In this document: positions 9,944-19,374 of the stretch, in pieces
How positions within the stretch are numbered: position 1 is the first letter of the stretch
Layout: every line of letters starts with the position of its first letter
Source of the DNA: Rhodanobacter glycinis
Lineage (GTDB): Bacteria > Pseudomonadota > Gammaproteobacteria > Xanthomonadales > Rhodanobacteraceae
Length of the DNA: 64,000 nt
Reading direction: 5' to 3'
Assembly: GCF_900114325.1 (NCBI RefSeq)
Contig: NZ_FOSR01000005.1
Span: forward strand, 62,001 to 126,000
Program-made: the position numbers and the translations under genes
The notes under the pieces: generated by a model
What the model saw: the letters and a program-made list of their open reading frames with translations, nothing else
Databases searched by the model: none
Told to the model about the DNA's origin: nothing

Positions 9944-10050
9944 TCCTCCCCCTGCTTGCAGGGGGAGGTCGGGAGGGGGTAAAGCTTTTCCCGACCGGAA
10001 AGCACCCCTCCCCAACCCTCCCCTGCGAGCAGGGGAGGGAGCCTGACGCG
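9944..10050. repeat. CTCCCCCTGC/GCAGGGGGAG double-hairpin repeat, copy 1
   Basis: Two palindromic units in inverted order (CTCCCCCTGC..GCAGGGGGAGG, and CCTCCCCTGC..GCAGGGGAGGG) are joined by GGGAGGGGGT/ACCCCTCCC stretches, so the whole element can fold on itself. It lies in the queE-queC gap. Similar elements occur at 14164, 45038, 46365 and 47402. Confidence 0.85.
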
Positions 10051-10119
10051 CTGCGGCCTGTGTCGCCGCATGCGCTTTCCCGGCCGGTGACCGGCCGTAC
10101 TGCAAGTGGATGCAAAATC

Positions 10120-10806
10120 ATGTCTGAAACCACGCCTCGCAAGGCCGTCGTGCTCGTCTCCGGCGGCATGGACTCGGCCGTCGTCATCGCCATTGCGCGC
10201 GAACAGGGCTATCAGGTGCACGCGCTCAGCGTGGCCTATGGCCAACGCCACAGTTCCGAGCTGGAAGCCTCCGAGCGCGTCGCGCACCTGCTGGGCGCGG
10301 TCGAGCACAAGGTGGTGCAGGTGGACCTGCGCAGCATCGGCGGCTCGGCGCTTACCGCCGACATCGACGTGCCGCTGGATGCCGCCGGCCAGAGCGAGAT
10401 TCCGGTGACCTATGTGCCGGCGCGCAACACCATCATGTTGTCCATCGCGCTGGGCTGGGCCGAAGTGCTGGGTTCAGCCGAGATCTGGTGCGGCGTCAAC
10501 GCCGTGGATTATTCCGGTTATCCCGACTGCCGGCCGGCCTTCATCGAGGCCTTCGAAAAGCTCGCCAACCTCGCCACCAAGGCCGGCGTGGAAGGTGCGG
10601 GTATCCGTATCCGTGCACCGCTGATGGCGATGAGCAAGGCCGACATCGCACGCGAAGGCGCGCGGCTTGGCGTCGACTTCGCGCAGACCGTGAGTTGCTA
10701 CCAGGCCGACGCGCAAGGCCGTGCCTGCGGTCATTGCGATGCCTGCCGCTTGCGCGCGCAGGGCTTCAGTGAAGCGGGCCTTGTCGATCCGACGCGCTAC
10801 GTCTGA
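10120..10806 (+). CDS. queC: 7-cyano-7-deazaguanine synthase QueC
   Basis: This 228-residue enzyme is an ATP-dependent PP-loop synthase that turns 7-carboxy-7-deazaguanine into preQ0. The PP-loop SGGMDS is at residues 14-19. The zinc-binding C-terminal cysteines are in [18 protein letters not shown]. The ATG at 10120 gives the standard N-terminus; a longer in-frame start at 9733 would overlap queE and the repeat. It acts directly after QueE, its neighbour. Confidence 0.96.
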   Translation: MSETTPRKAVVLVSGGMDSAVVIAIAREQGYQVHALSVAYGQRHSSELEASERVAHLLGAVEHKVVQVDLRSIGGSALTADIDVPLDAAGQSEIPVTYVPARNTIMLSIALGWAEVLGSAEIWCGVNAVDYSGYPDCRPAFIEAFEKLANLATKAGVEGAGIRIRAPLMAMSKADIAREGARLGVDFAQTVSCYQADAQGRACGHCDACRLRAQGFSEAGLVDPTRYV

Positions 10807-10818
10807 ACATGTCCTGGC

Positions 10819-10847
10819 TTGTGCCATCGGCGCGCAACCCATAAAAT
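10819..10847 (+). promoter_or_regulatory. Sigma-70 promoter for tRNA-Lys
   Basis: TTGTGC (10819-10824) and TAAAAT (10842-10847) are separated by exactly 17 bases. Transcription would start near 10854, about 15 bases before the tRNA 5' end. Confidence 0.65.
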
Positions 10848-10868
10848 CACCGGCTTGCCTTGATGCAA

Positions 10869-10944
10869 GGGCCGTTAGCTCAGTTGGTAGAGCAGTAGAC
10901 TTTTAATCTATTGGTCCCGAGTTCGAGTCTCGGACGGCCCACCA
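10869..10944 (+). tRNA. tRNA-Lys (anticodon UUU)
   Basis: This is a 76-base cloverleaf. The acceptor arms GGGCCGT/ACGGCCC pair, the D-arm contains AGCTCAGTTGGTAGAGC, and the anticodon loop CTTTTAA has anticodon TTT. The T-arm has GTTCGAGTC, the discriminator is A and CCA is encoded. It stands alone between queC and the convergent TVP38 gene, with its own promoter and terminator. Confidence 0.98.
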
Positions 10945-10950
10945 AGACCT

Positions 10951-10982
10951 CACCCGCATGGTGCAAACCCTGCGGGTTTTTT
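10951..10982 (+). terminator. Rho-independent terminator after tRNA-Lys
   Basis: A seven-base-pair stem ACCCGCA/TGCGGGT is followed by a run of six T residues. It starts about seven bases after the encoded CCA. Confidence 0.85.
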
Positions 10983-11031
10983 ATGGGCGCGACATGCGCT
11001 TTCTGCGCACGTGCGGGTACTGCGTCGTGAT

Positions 11032-11739
11032 TCAGTGGTGCGTCGAGCGCCAACGGCGGGCGATATATTCGATCAGCAGCGGCAGCAGGGCGAGCAGGGC
11101 GATGGCAGCCAGCGGCCACAGCACATCGCTGTGCATCAGCATGTGCGGGCCGATTCGCTCGCCCTGGCTCAGCGCCTTGCCCAGCCCGGCACCGATCGAG
11201 GTTTCGAAGACCAGCATGGTGGTGCCGCCGAGCCAGGTGGCGCCGAGGAACAGCCATAGCCGACAGCGCAGCCACGCCAGGCTCACCGTCACCAGACCGA
11301 ATGGCACCACCGGCACGAAGCGCAGGAACAGCGTGTAGCTGACCGGGTGGCGTTCGAAGCCGTGGTGCAGTTTCGCGACGATGGCCGGGGGGTGTTTGCT
11401 GCCGCTGCCGAAGGCGTAACGGCTGGCCAGATAGAGGATCAGTGACCCCATGGTCAGCCCCACCGAGGAGGTCAGGGTGCCGTCGACCACGCCAAAGGCG
11501 AAGCCACCGGCAAGGATCACCACGATGGTGCCCGGAACACCGGTGGCCGTGGCCAGGGTCAAGACGCCGACATAGACCAGTCGGCTCAGCCAGGGGTGTT
11601 CGATGATCTGCGTGTGCAGCTCGCGCTGATGGGCCACCAGATGTTCAGGATGCAGGCGCGCGAACGCCCCGGAGGCGAACAACACGATGCCGGCCAGTAT
11701 CAGCAGCAGCAGCGGCAGCGCGGCGCGCAGGCGCTTCAA
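11032..11739 (-). CDS. TVP38/TMEM64 (SNARE-associated, DedA-like) membrane protein
   Basis: This 235-residue inner-membrane protein has four to six hydrophobic helices. The TVP38-type core includes ATATGVPGTIVVILAGGFAFG and FLRFVPVVPFGLVT, the re-entrant glycine/proline motif of the family. Members are proposed lipid or ion transporters; the substrate is unknown. The best start is a TTG at 11739 that overlaps the TGA of the upstream deaminase (TTGA). The longer frame to 11961 would lie inside the deaminase gene and is not conserved-looking. It is probably translated by coupling with the deaminase. Confidence 0.8.
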   Translation of the reverse strand: MKRLRAALPLLLLILAGIVLFASGAFARLHPEHLVAHQRELHTQIIEHPWLSRLVYVGVLTLATATGVPGTIVVILAGGFAFGVVDGTLTSSVGLTMGSLILYLASRYAFGSGSKHPPAIVAKLHHGFERHPVSYTLFLRFVPVVPFGLVTVSLAWLRCRLWLFLGATWLGGTTMLVFETSIGAGLGKALSQGERIGPHMLMHSDVLWPLAAIALLALLPLLIEYIARRWRSTHH

Positions 11740-12299
11740 TAGGGGGTTCCGCTGGCGCCGTATTCGGCCAGGACGGCGCGTGCCTCGTCGCGCAGGATGT
11801 CGCGACGCACCGCGATGCCGCGGCGCTCCAGTTCGCCGATCCAGTCTGCCGGCAGCGGACCTTCGTCGAACTCGGTGAGCTCTTCCACATCCTCTGAACG
11901 GGCGCCGATCAGCAACGCATCGACGCCGGCCCACACGGTGGCGCCATAGCACTGGCAACACGGCTGGGCGCTGGTGGCGAGGGTGTAGTGGCCGCCCTGT
12001 TCGTTGAGGCGGAAGCTGGACAACCGCTGCTGGGCGGCCATGTAGGCGAGCATTTCGGCATGCGCCACGGAACAGGTTTGCGGTACCACCCGGTTCGACG
12101 CGGCGGCGATCAGGCGGCCGTGTTCGTCGAACACCGCAGCCCCGAACGGGCCGCCGCTGCCATGGGCGATATTGCGCCGCGACAGCTCGATCGCCAACCC
12201 CACGCGCTCTTCGTCGGTGAGGTAGCGCTTGCGGGTGTCGGCCACCTCGCCGATCCAGGGTGGCAGGGTGAGATGGATCTGGGTCGGCAGCATCGACAT
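11736..12299 (-). CDS. Zinc-dependent nucleoside/guanine deaminase family protein
   Basis: This 187-residue protein of the cytidine/deoxycytidylate deaminase superfamily has zinc ligands in HAEML (His plus catalytic Glu) and in QPCCQC (the PCxxC motif). That arrangement is typical of guanine deaminase-like and TadA-like enzymes that deaminate free bases or nucleosides. tRNA-binding features of TadA were not seen, and the Pro-Cys motif resembles the guanine deaminase subgroup. It begins four bases after the glnS stop, and its own stop overlaps the next gene. The exact substrate is not assignable from sequence. Confidence 0.85.
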   Translation of the reverse strand: MSMLPTQIHLTLPPWIGEVADTRKRYLTDEERVGLAIELSRRNIAHGSGGPFGAAVFDEHGRLIAAASNRVVPQTCSVAHAEMLAYMAAQQRLSSFRLNEQGGHYTLATSAQPCCQCYGATVWAGVDALLIGARSEDVEELTEFDEGPLPADWIGELERRGIAVRRDILRDEARAVLAEYGASGTPY

Positions 12300-12303
12300 C
12301 GCG

Positions 12304-14061
12304 TTACGCCCCGGCCTGTTTCGCCCAGGTGTCACGCAAGGTCACGATGCGATTGAACACCGGCGCGTCGGGGCGATGGTCGACGCGGTCGGCCACGAAG
12401 TAACCGATGCGCTCGAACTGGAAACGCTGCTCTGCTGCGGCGCCGGCGGCGGCCGGCTCCAGCCAGCCACGCGTGATGCGCTTGGCCTCGGGGTTGATGT
12501 GCGCCGTCCACGGTTGGCCGTCGCTCTCGTCGTCCGGTGCGGGTACGCTGAACAGGCGGTCGTACAGGCGCACTTCGGTGTCCACGGCGTGCTTCGCGCT
12601 GACCCAGTGGATGGTGCCCTTCACCTTGCGGTCGGCGCCGGGAAGGCCGTGGCGCGATTCCGGGTCCAGAGTGACGTGCAGCTCGGTGACGTGACCGTCG
12701 GCGTCCTTGATCACCTCTTCGCATTTCACGATGCCCACGCCGCGCAGGCGTACTTCGCCCCCCGGGATCAGGCGCTTGAAGCCCTTGGGCGGCACTTCCG
12801 CGAAATCCTCGCGCTCGATCCACACCTGTGGAGAGAACGGCACGTCGCGGGTGCCGAAGCTTTCATCCTTGGGATGGTTGGCGAAGGCCAGCGTTTCCTC
12901 GTGGTCGGCGGGCAGGTTGGTGACGACCAGCTTGAGCGGGTCGAGCACGGCCATGCGGCGAGGCGAGGTGGCGTCCAGGTCTTCGCGGATGCAGCCTTCG
13001 AGCACGGCGTAATCGATCACGCTGTTCTGCTTGGAGATGCCGACGCGCTCGATCAACAGGCGCAGGCCGGCCGGCGTGAAGCCGCGCCGACGCAGACCGC
13101 GCAAGGTGTTCATGCGCGGATCGTCCCAGCCGTCCACGTGCCCCTCGTTCACCAGTTGGGCCAGCTTGCGCTTGCTGGTGATGCAGTAGCTGAGATTGAG
13201 CCGCGAGAACTCGATCTGGCGCGGCTTGGCCGGCGTGGTCGGCAGGCCGGCGTCGATCAGCGGCTGCCACAGTTCGGGATGGTTCGGCAGGTCCACCTTG
13301 TCCACGCACCAGTCGTACAGCGGGCGATGGTCCTCGAACTCCAGTGTGCACAACGAATGGGTAATGCCTTCCAGTGCGTCGGACAGCGCATGGGCGAAGT
13401 CGTACATCGGATAGATCGGCCACGCATCGCCGGTGTTCTGGTGGGTCACCTTGCGGATGCGATAGAGTGCTGGGTCGCGCAGGTTGATGTTGCCGGCGGC
13501 CATGTCGATCTTCGCGCGCAGCGTCTTGCTGCCGTCGTCGAACTCGCCGGCGCGCATGCGTCGGAACAGGTCGAGATTCTCAGCTACCGAGCGGTCGCGG
13601 AACGGCGAATTGCGACCCGGCTCGGTGAGCGTGCCGCGATACGCGCGTACCTGTTCGGCATCGAGGTCGTCGACATAGGCCACGCCGTCCTCGATCAGCT
13701 TCACCGCAGCGCGATAGAACACCTCGAAGTAATCCGAGGCGTGGCGCAGCTCGTGCCAGTCGTAGCCCAGCCAGCGCACGTCTTCCTTGATGCCTTCGAC
13801 GAACTCGGGGTTTTCCTTGCCCGGATTGGTGTCGTCCAGGCGCAGGTTGCACCAGCCACCGAACTCGCGCGCGATGCCAAAGCTCAGGCAGATCGCCTTG
13901 GCGTGGCCGATGTGCAGGTAGCCATTCGGCTCGGGCGGAAAGCGAGTACGGATGGCCGCCTGCCTGCCGCTGGCCAGGTCGTCGCGGACAATCTGGCGGA
14001 CAAAGTCGCGCGGCTCGGCGGTGGCGTCGGCGGCGGGCTTGGCGGCGGAATCAGTGGACAT
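12304..14061 (-). CDS. glnS: Glutaminyl-tRNA synthetase
   Basis: This 585-residue class I synthetase charges tRNA-Gln. The HIGH motif lies in [15 protein letters not shown] near residue 50. The KMSKR-like motif appears as ITSKRKL, and the WDDPRM(N)TLRGLRRRG segment is conserved. C-terminal beta-barrel anticodon-binding domains follow. The ATG at 14061 is preferred because the frame further upstream (to 14241) would translate a palindromic repeat. It is slightly longer than E. coli GlnRS (554) through an Ala-rich N-terminus. It leads a minus-strand series with the deaminase and TVP38 genes. Confidence 0.97.
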   Translation of the reverse strand: MSTDSAAKPAADATAEPRDFVRQIVRDDLASGRQAAIRTRFPPEPNGYLHIGHAKAICLSFGIAREFGGWCNLRLDDTNPGKENPEFVEGIKEDVRWLGYDWHELRHASDYFEVFYRAAVKLIEDGVAYVDDLDAEQVRAYRGTLTEPGRNSPFRDRSVAENLDLFRRMRAGEFDDGSKTLRAKIDMAAGNINLRDPALYRIRKVTHQNTGDAWPIYPMYDFAHALSDALEGITHSLCTLEFEDHRPLYDWCVDKVDLPNHPELWQPLIDAGLPTTPAKPRQIEFSRLNLSYCITSKRKLAQLVNEGHVDGWDDPRMNTLRGLRRRGFTPAGLRLLIERVGISKQNSVIDYAVLEGCIREDLDATSPRRMAVLDPLKLVVTNLPADHEETLAFANHPKDESFGTRDVPFSPQVWIEREDFAEVPPKGFKRLIPGGEVRLRGVGIVKCEEVIKDADGHVTELHVTLDPESRHGLPGADRKVKGTIHWVSAKHAVDTEVRLYDRLFSVPAPDDESDGQPWTAHINPEAKRITRGWLEPAAAGAAAEQRFQFERIGYFVADRVDHRPDAPVFNRIVTLRDTWAKQAGA

Positions 14062-14163
14062 CGGGAATTTGGCTGCACGTGAAGACTGAAGAATCGCAAG
14101 TTTACCCTGTCGCTGCGGGTTTCCGAAGGCGGGGACGAGGCCGGGGTACGAAGCCGAAGTTTT

Positions 14164-14273
14164 GGCTCCTCCCCCTGCAAGCAGGGGGAGGTTGGGAGGG
14201 GGTAGACGGGCTTGCCGCGAGGTTGGGTGACCCCTCCCCAACCCTCCCCTGCTCGCAGGGGAGGGAGCAGGGC
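14164..14273. repeat. CTCCCCCTGC/GCAGGGGGAG double-hairpin repeat, copy 2
   Basis: This has the same two-palindrome structure as the copy at 9944. It occupies the 264-base gap between glnS and coaE; the rest of that gap shows nothing else recognisable. Confidence 0.85.
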
Positions 14274-14325
14274 GGCGGTGCGCTTTGTCTTCTCCAGCAC
14301 GTATGAAGAGGGGCGAGCGTTTGCG

Positions 14326-14943
14326 TCAGTTACCCGTCGTCAGCGCCAGATAGCGCTCGTGCAAGGCCGCCACCTGTGCATCCAGCATGACTGGGTCACC
14401 ACTGTTGTCGATCACGTCGTCGGCCACGGCCAATCGCTGTTCGCGGGTGGCCTGGTTGGCGAGGATGCGGCGGGCGAGGGTTTCGTCGATATCGTCGCGT
14501 GCCATCAGGCGCCGGATCTGGGTGGTTTCGTCCACGTCCACCAGCAGCACCCGATCAGTCCAGCGGTAATGGCCGATATGCTCGGCCAGCAACGGGATCG
14601 CCAGCATGCAATAGGGGCCGGTGTCGGCCAGTGCGCGTTGCTGCAGCCACAACCGCACGCGCGGGTGGACGATGCTTTCCAGGGTGTGGCGTGCCTCGCG
14701 GTCGGCGAAGATGCGCTGGCGCATCGCCGGGCGATCCAGTCGGCCATCCGCGCCGATGACCTCGTGGCCAAATGCCTCGACGATTTGCGCCAGGCCGTTC
14801 GTGCCCGGTTCGATCACTTCGCGAGCCGCCTGGTCGGCATCGTAGACGCAGATGCCATGGGCCCTGAAGCGCTGTTCCACTGTGCTCTTGCCCGCAGCAA
14901 TGCCGCCAGTGAGGGCGATGACGGGACGACGCGTGGCGTTCAT
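14326..14943 (-). CDS. coaE: Dephospho-CoA kinase
   Basis: This 205-residue P-loop kinase catalyses the last step of coenzyme A synthesis. The P-loop GGIAAGKST is at residues 13-21 and the DADQAAREV segment binds the acceptor. Its ATG overlaps the pilD stop (ATGA), the usual pilD-coaE coupling seen in gammaproteobacteria. The length is normal. Confidence 0.96.
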   Translation of the reverse strand: MNATRRPVIALTGGIAAGKSTVEQRFRAHGICVYDADQAAREVIEPGTNGLAQIVEAFGHEVIGADGRLDRPAMRQRIFADREARHTLESIVHPRVRLWLQQRALADTGPYCMLAIPLLAEHIGHYRWTDRVLLVDVDETTQIRRLMARDDIDETLARRILANQATREQRLAVADDVIDNSGDPVMLDAQVAALHERYLALTTGN

Positions 14944-15806
14944 CGCAAGCCGGTGAGATGCATGTAGGCGTGCAGCAGTTGCGGCCCGGCGATAAACCAG
15001 ACCCAGCCAGCGGCGGCAATGAACGGGCCGAACGGCATGGGGATCTCGCGCTCGTGCTTGCGCAGCGCGATCAGGCTGCCGCCGACCAGTGCGCCGATCA
15101 GCGACGACAGCAGGATGACGGGCAGCAAGGCCAGCGGTCCCATCCACGCACCCAGCGCCGCCAGCAGCTTGAAGTCGCCGTGACCCATCCCTTCCTTGCC
15201 AGTGAGCAGCTTGAACAGCCAGTACACGCTCCACAGGCTGAGGTAGCCGATCGCCGCGCCGATGATGGCCGAAGGCGCGGCCACGAACATCGGCAGCAAG
15301 GCCAGCAGCAGGCCCAGCCAGAGTAGCGGGAAGGTGATCTGGTCCGGCAGCAACTGGGTACGGAAATCGATCCCGGCCAGCGCGATCAGCGCCCAGGTAA
15401 ACACCAGCCCGGCCAGCGCGGTCCAGGTGGGGCCGAACTTCCACACCACGATGGCGCTGAGCACGCCGCCCAGCAGTTCCACCAAGGGGTATTGAATCGA
15501 GATGCGCGTCTTGCAGTAGCGGCAGCGCCCACGCAGCAGCAACCAGCCGAACAACGGGATATTGTCCAGCGCCGACAGCGGATGCTTGCAATGCGGGCAA
15601 TGCGACGGTTCGCGCACGATGCCCGGTGGCAGTGGCGTCGCATCCTCGTCGTCGCCGCCCAGCTCCAGCACGTCGCGGGCGTCGCGACGCCATTCGGCTG
15701 CCATGCGCTCGGGCAGGCGCAAAATCACCACGTTGAGGAAGCTGCCGACCAGCAGGCCGAGGATGCCGGCGAAGATGATCCAGACGGTAAGGGGCAGGTC
15801 GGGCAT
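14940..15806 (-). CDS. pilD: Prepilin peptidase / N-methyltransferase PilD
   Basis: This 288-residue multi-pass inner-membrane aspartic protease cleaves and N-methylates type IV prepilins and type II secretion pseudopilins. The N-terminal domain has the zinc-binding cysteine pairs CPHC (about 70) and CRYC (about 95). The catalytic aspartates are in AGIDFRTQLLPD and GMGHGDFKLLAALG. The ATG at 15806 gives the standard start MPDLPL before the first helix. It is coupled with coaE and lies downstream of pilC and pilB on the same strand. Confidence 0.96.
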   Translation of the reverse strand: MPDLPLTVWIIFAGILGLLVGSFLNVVILRLPERMAAEWRRDARDVLELGGDDEDATPLPPGIVREPSHCPHCKHPLSALDNIPLFGWLLLRGRCRYCKTRISIQYPLVELLGGVLSAIVVWKFGPTWTALAGLVFTWALIALAGIDFRTQLLPDQITFPLLWLGLLLALLPMFVAAPSAIIGAAIGYLSLWSVYWLFKLLTGKEGMGHGDFKLLAALGAWMGPLALLPVILLSSLIGALVGGSLIALRKHEREIPMPFGPFIAAAGWVWFIAGPQLLHAYMHLTGLR

Positions 15807-15920
15807 GCGGGAGCGCGTGGTGAGGTCGAAGAAGAGTCTAGCCGGAGATGCTGGGCTGCGAAGCCGGCGCCTCCCCTTCTTGCAGCAATGCCCCAAACTT
15901 TGGCGACACGGTTCAGAGCT

Positions 15921-16004
15921 CGTCATTCCAGCGAACGCTGGAATCCAGTGTCTTGAACAGTCCAGAGCCTGACGTCACTGGATCCCAGCGTTCGCTGGGA
16001 TGAC
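15921..16004. repeat. Long inverted repeat with nested palindromes, pilC-pilD gap
   Basis: Thirty-base arms begin CGTCATTCCAGCGAACGCTG and CACTGGATCCCAGCGTTCGC. Each arm contains its own small palindrome (CCAGCGAACGCTGG and CCCAGCGTTCGCTGGG) and they are joined by a 24-base centre. This is a REP doublet arrangement of a family unlike the others in the window. It lies in the gap 15807-16051. Confidence 0.85.
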
Positions 16005-16051
16005 GCTTCTGTGAAGTTCGGAGTATTGGTGCAAGAAGGGGGGGCGCGTAC

Positions 16052-17320
16052 TCAGAACGTACCCGCCAGCTTGAAGATGGGCAGGTACAACGCGATTACC
16101 ATGCCGCCAACGATGGTGCCCAACACCACCATGATGATCGGTTCCAGCAGGGTCGACAGCGTATCGACGGCATTGCTGACCTCTTCCTCATAGAACTCGG
16201 CGACCTTGAACAGCATGTTGTCCAGCGCGCCCGACTCCTCGCCAATCGAGGTCATCTGCACCACCATGTTGGGGAACAGTCCGGTCTGGCGCATCGCCAA
16301 TTGCAACTGATGGCCCACCGCGATGTCGTCACGCATCTGCTTCACCGCGTCGCCATAAACCACACTGCCAGTGGCGCCAGCCACGGCGTCCATCGCTTCG
16401 ACCAGTGGCACGCCTGCCCTGAAGGTTACGCCGAGCGTGCGCGAGAAGCGCGCGACCGCCGAGTTGCGCACGATGTCGCCCATGACCGGCATCTTCAGTG
16501 CAACCCGATCCATGAAGTGAGCGAATTTTGGCGAGCGTTTCTTGCCGATGACCACCGCGGCGATGCCGCCGCCAATGACGCCGATGACGATGTACCAGCA
16601 GCTCTGCATGAAATGCGAGGCATCGACCAGAAACTGGGTCGGCGCTGGCAGCGAGGCACCGGCGCTCTGGAATGTCTGGGCAAACACCGGGACCACATAT
16701 AACAGCATGATCAGGATGACGATGAACACCACGGCCAACACCATCATCGGGTAGAACAAGGCCTTCTTGATCTTCTTCTTGATTGCCTCGGTGCGCTCCT
16801 TGTAGGTGGCCACGGTATCGAGCACCGTATCCAGCACACCGGCCGATTCGCCTGCGCGCACCAGGTTGCGGTACAACTCATCGAACTGCACCGGGTAACG
16901 CCCCAGCGATTCATGCAGCGATTGGCCGCCTTCGATACCCTGCTTCACATCGTTGAGGATGTTCTTGAAACGCGGGTTCTTCTGGCCATCGGCGATGATG
17001 TCGAAGGCCTGGATCATCGGCACGCCGGAGGCCATCATCGTGGCGATCTGGCGGCTGAAGATGGCGACGTCACCGGGCTTGACCGTGCTGCCGGTGGAGC
17101 CGAACAGTGGCTTGGACTTCTCGCGCACGGTCTGCGGGTTCATGCCCTGGCGGCGCAGCTCGGCCTTCACCAGCGAGGCGTTCTTCGCCGGCATCGTGCC
17201 TTTCATGCGCTTGCCGCGCTTGTCCAGCGCGACCCAGTCGTACGGAGTCAGTTGGCTGACCTGGGCGCGTTGGGCGCCGACGGCGTGAGCGTTTTTTGCG
17301 GTAGCGGTAGCCGTGGCCAT
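16052..17320 (-). CDS. pilC: Type IV pilus inner-membrane platform protein PilC
   Basis: This 422-residue protein has duplicated type II secretion F domains, each with the characteristic helices, at about residues 85-210 and 290-415. Three or four transmembrane helices are clear, including a valine/isoleucine-rich one near residue 190. It couples the PilB/PilT motors to pilin assembly. The N-terminus is Ala/Thr-rich and variable. pilB lies 332 bases upstream on the same strand. In many relatives pilA sits between pilB and pilC; here it does not. Confidence 0.96.
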   Translation of the reverse strand: MATATATAKNAHAVGAQRAQVSQLTPYDWVALDKRGKRMKGTMPAKNASLVKAELRRQGMNPQTVREKSKPLFGSTGSTVKPGDVAIFSRQIATMMASGVPMIQAFDIIADGQKNPRFKNILNDVKQGIEGGQSLHESLGRYPVQFDELYRNLVRAGESAGVLDTVLDTVATYKERTEAIKKKIKKALFYPMMVLAVVFIVILIMLLYVVPVFAQTFQSAGASLPAPTQFLVDASHFMQSCWYIVIGVIGGGIAAVVIGKKRSPKFAHFMDRVALKMPVMGDIVRNSAVARFSRTLGVTFRAGVPLVEAMDAVAGATGSVVYGDAVKQMRDDIAVGHQLQLAMRQTGLFPNMVVQMTSIGEESGALDNMLFKVAEFYEEEVSNAVDTLSTLLEPIIMVVLGTIVGGMVIALYLPIFKLAGTF

Positions 17321-17550
17321 GCGCTTGTTCCCCCCCAGTGATCCGATCCGGCCCAGTCTTGATTGTCCGACGGGCAGGGCAAATGACAGCTTACGTTACA
17401 ACCTGGCTTGGTTTCGTGCCCCTGAACGCAAGTTCAGTACGATCCCTGTCTCAGTTTGGCGATCCGTGGCCTTTATCGCTTTTCAATTTGATGCGAGCTT
17501 CCTCGTTGCCACCCAGGACGAGGAGCCCACGGGAAACCCGGCGAGGCCAT

Positions 17551-17628
17551 GTAGGAGCGCACCTTGTGCGCGAAAAACGCTCATCTGAACCTCTGTGCTG
17601 AATCTTCGCGCACAGGGTGCGCTCCTAC
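17551..17628. repeat. GTAGGAGCGCACC REP doublet, copy 1
   Basis: GTAGGAGCGCACCTTGTGCGCGAA and its inverted partner (CGCGCACAGGGTGCGCTCCTAC) form a REP doublet. It lies in the 332-base pilB-pilC gap (17321-17652), where no gene was found; the rest of the gap is featureless. Two further copies flank the RAYT transposase at 43.3-44.0 kb. Confidence 0.88.
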
Positions 17629-17652
17629 GCTCGATCGGGCGTCGTGTATCCG

Positions 17653-19374
17653 TCAATCCTTGGTTACCCGGTCGATCTCGGCCAGGCTGGTCATGCCGTC
17701 TTTCACTTTCTTGAGAGCTGATGCGCGCAAGTCGTTGATACCGGCCTTGCGCGCCACTTCGGAAATCTGCAGGGCGTTGCCGCCTTGCAGGATGATCTTC
17801 TGGATATCCTCCAGCATCGGCATCACCTGGTAGATGCCCACGCGGCCCTTGTAACCCTCATTGCATTCCTCGCAGCCGACCGCCTCGTAGATGGTAAGGC
17901 CGGCATCGATGTCTGCCTGGGTGAAGCCTGCATCCAGCAGCACCTGCGGTGGCAGTTGCATCGGCTTCTTGCAGCTATGCAGACGCCGGGCCAGGCGCTG
18001 GGCAATGATCAGGGTGACCGACGAGGTGATGTTGTACGGCGCGATACCCATGTTCATCAGGCGGGCGATGGTCTGCGCGGCATCGTTGGTGTGCAACGTG
18101 GACAGCACCATGTGGCCGGTCTGGGCTGCCTTGATCGCGATCTCGGCGGTTTCCAGGTCGCGGATTTCGCCGACCATGATCACGTCCGGGTCCTGGCGCA
18201 GGAACGAACGCAGGGCGGCGGCAAAGGTCATGCCGCGCTTCACGTTCTGCTGTACCTGGTTGATGCCTTCGACACGGATTTCCACCGGGTCTTCCACGGT
18301 GGAGATGTTGCGTTCGTCGGTGTTGAGGATATTCAACGCGGTGTACAGCGACACCGTCTTGCCCGAGCCGGTGGGGCCGGTGACCAGCACCATGCCGTAG
18401 GGCTTGGCGATGGCATCGAGATAAAGCTTCTTCTGGTCTTCCTCATAGCCCAGCTTGTCGATGCCGAGCTTGGCCGAGGAGCTGTCCAGGATACGCAGCA
18501 CCAGCTTCTCGCCGAACAACGTAGGCAGCGAGCTGACGCGGAAGTCCATCGAGCGATTTTTGCCCAGGTTGAGCTTGATGCGCCCGTCCTGCGGTACGCG
18601 GCGCTCGGCGATATCGAGACCGGCCATCACCTTCAGCCGCGAGGAAATGCGGTTGGCCAGCTTCATCGGCGGGCTGGCCACGGCGCGCAGCATGCCGTCC
18701 ATGCGCAGGCGCACGCGATACTGGGTCTCGAACGGTTCGAAGTGGATGTCCGAGGCACCGCGGCGGATGGCATCCACCAGGATCTTGTTGACGAACTTCA
18801 CCACCGGCGCTTCGTCACCGGTGGCGTCAACACCTGTGGTCGATTCGGCGTCTTCGTCGCCTGCTTCCAGTGCCAGTTCGTCGAGCTCGTCACTGCCCAT
18901 GTCGGGCATGACGTTGTTCATCGTGCTGATCGCGCTTTCGATCACGCGATTGAGCTGGCTGCGCTCGACCAGGATCGGCTCCACCATGCAATTGGAGTGG
19001 AACTTGATCTCGTCCAGGGCGTGCAACTGCATCGGGTCGGCAATGCCCACGTACAGACGCTTGCCACGCTTGAGCAGCGGCAGCGCGTGATGCTTGCTGA
19101 GCAAGGCCTCGCTGATCAGGTTCAGCGGCATGTTGGCCGGCGGAATGGCCGTGATGTCCAGCATCGGCATACCGAACTCGACTGACGCCAGTCGGGTCAG
19201 CACCATGCTGTCGACCAAGCCATGGTCCAGCAACCAGTTGGTCAGCGTGACCTTTTTCTGGCTGGAATCGGCTACGGCCTGGCGCACCTCGTTTTCCGGC
19301 ATCATGCCTTCGGTCACCAGCCGTCTGGCCATGCCTGACAGGCCTACCAGCGTTGGTTGTACTTGCGACGACAT
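17653..19374 (-). CDS. pilB: Type IV pilus extension ATPase PilB
   Basis: This 573-residue secretion ATPase of the GspE/PilB family powers pilus extension. The N-terminal MshEN-type domain is at about residues 1-160. Walker A GPTGSGKT is near 332, followed by the Asp-box and Walker B region with DPDVIMVGEIRD and a His-box LSTLHTND. A C-terminal cysteine motif contains CEECNEGYKG. The ATG at 19374 gives the standard start MSSQVQ; the upstream extension to 19734 is not conserved-looking. pilC and pilD follow on the same strand. Confidence 0.97.
   Translation of the reverse strand: MSSQVQPTLVGLSGMARRLVTEGMMPENEVRQAVADSSQKKVTLTNWLLDHGLVDSMVLTRLASVEFGMPMLDITAIPPANMPLNLISEALLSKHHALPLLKRGKRLYVGIADPMQLHALDEIKFHSNCMVEPILVERSQLNRVIESAISTMNNVMPDMGSDELDELALEAGDEDAESTTGVDATGDEAPVVKFVNKILVDAIRRGASDIHFEPFETQYRVRLRMDGMLRAVASPPMKLANRISSRLKVMAGLDIAERRVPQDGRIKLNLGKNRSMDFRVSSLPTLFGEKLVLRILDSSSAKLGIDKLGYEEDQKKLYLDAIAKPYGMVLVTGPTGSGKTVSLYTALNILNTDERNISTVEDPVEIRVEGINQVQQNVKRGMTFAAALRSFLRQDPDVIMVGEIRDLETAEIAIKAAQTGHMVLSTLHTNDAAQTIARLMNMGIAPYNITSSVTLIIAQRLARRLHSCKKPMQLPPQVLLDAGFTQADIDAGLTIYEAVGCEECNEGYKGRVGIYQVMPMLEDIQKIILQGGNALQISEVARKAGINDLRASALKKVKDGMTSLAEIDRVTKD

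Noticed and set aside
9733-10119. N-terminal extension of queC
   Set aside because: The frame is open upstream but runs through queE in another frame and a palindromic repeat. QueC homology starts at the ATG at 10120.
9936-10119. preQ1 riboswitch upstream of queC
   Set aside because: The sequence here is a CTCCCCCTGC double hairpin. No preQ1 aptamer features (short stem with an A-rich tail near the start codon) were seen.
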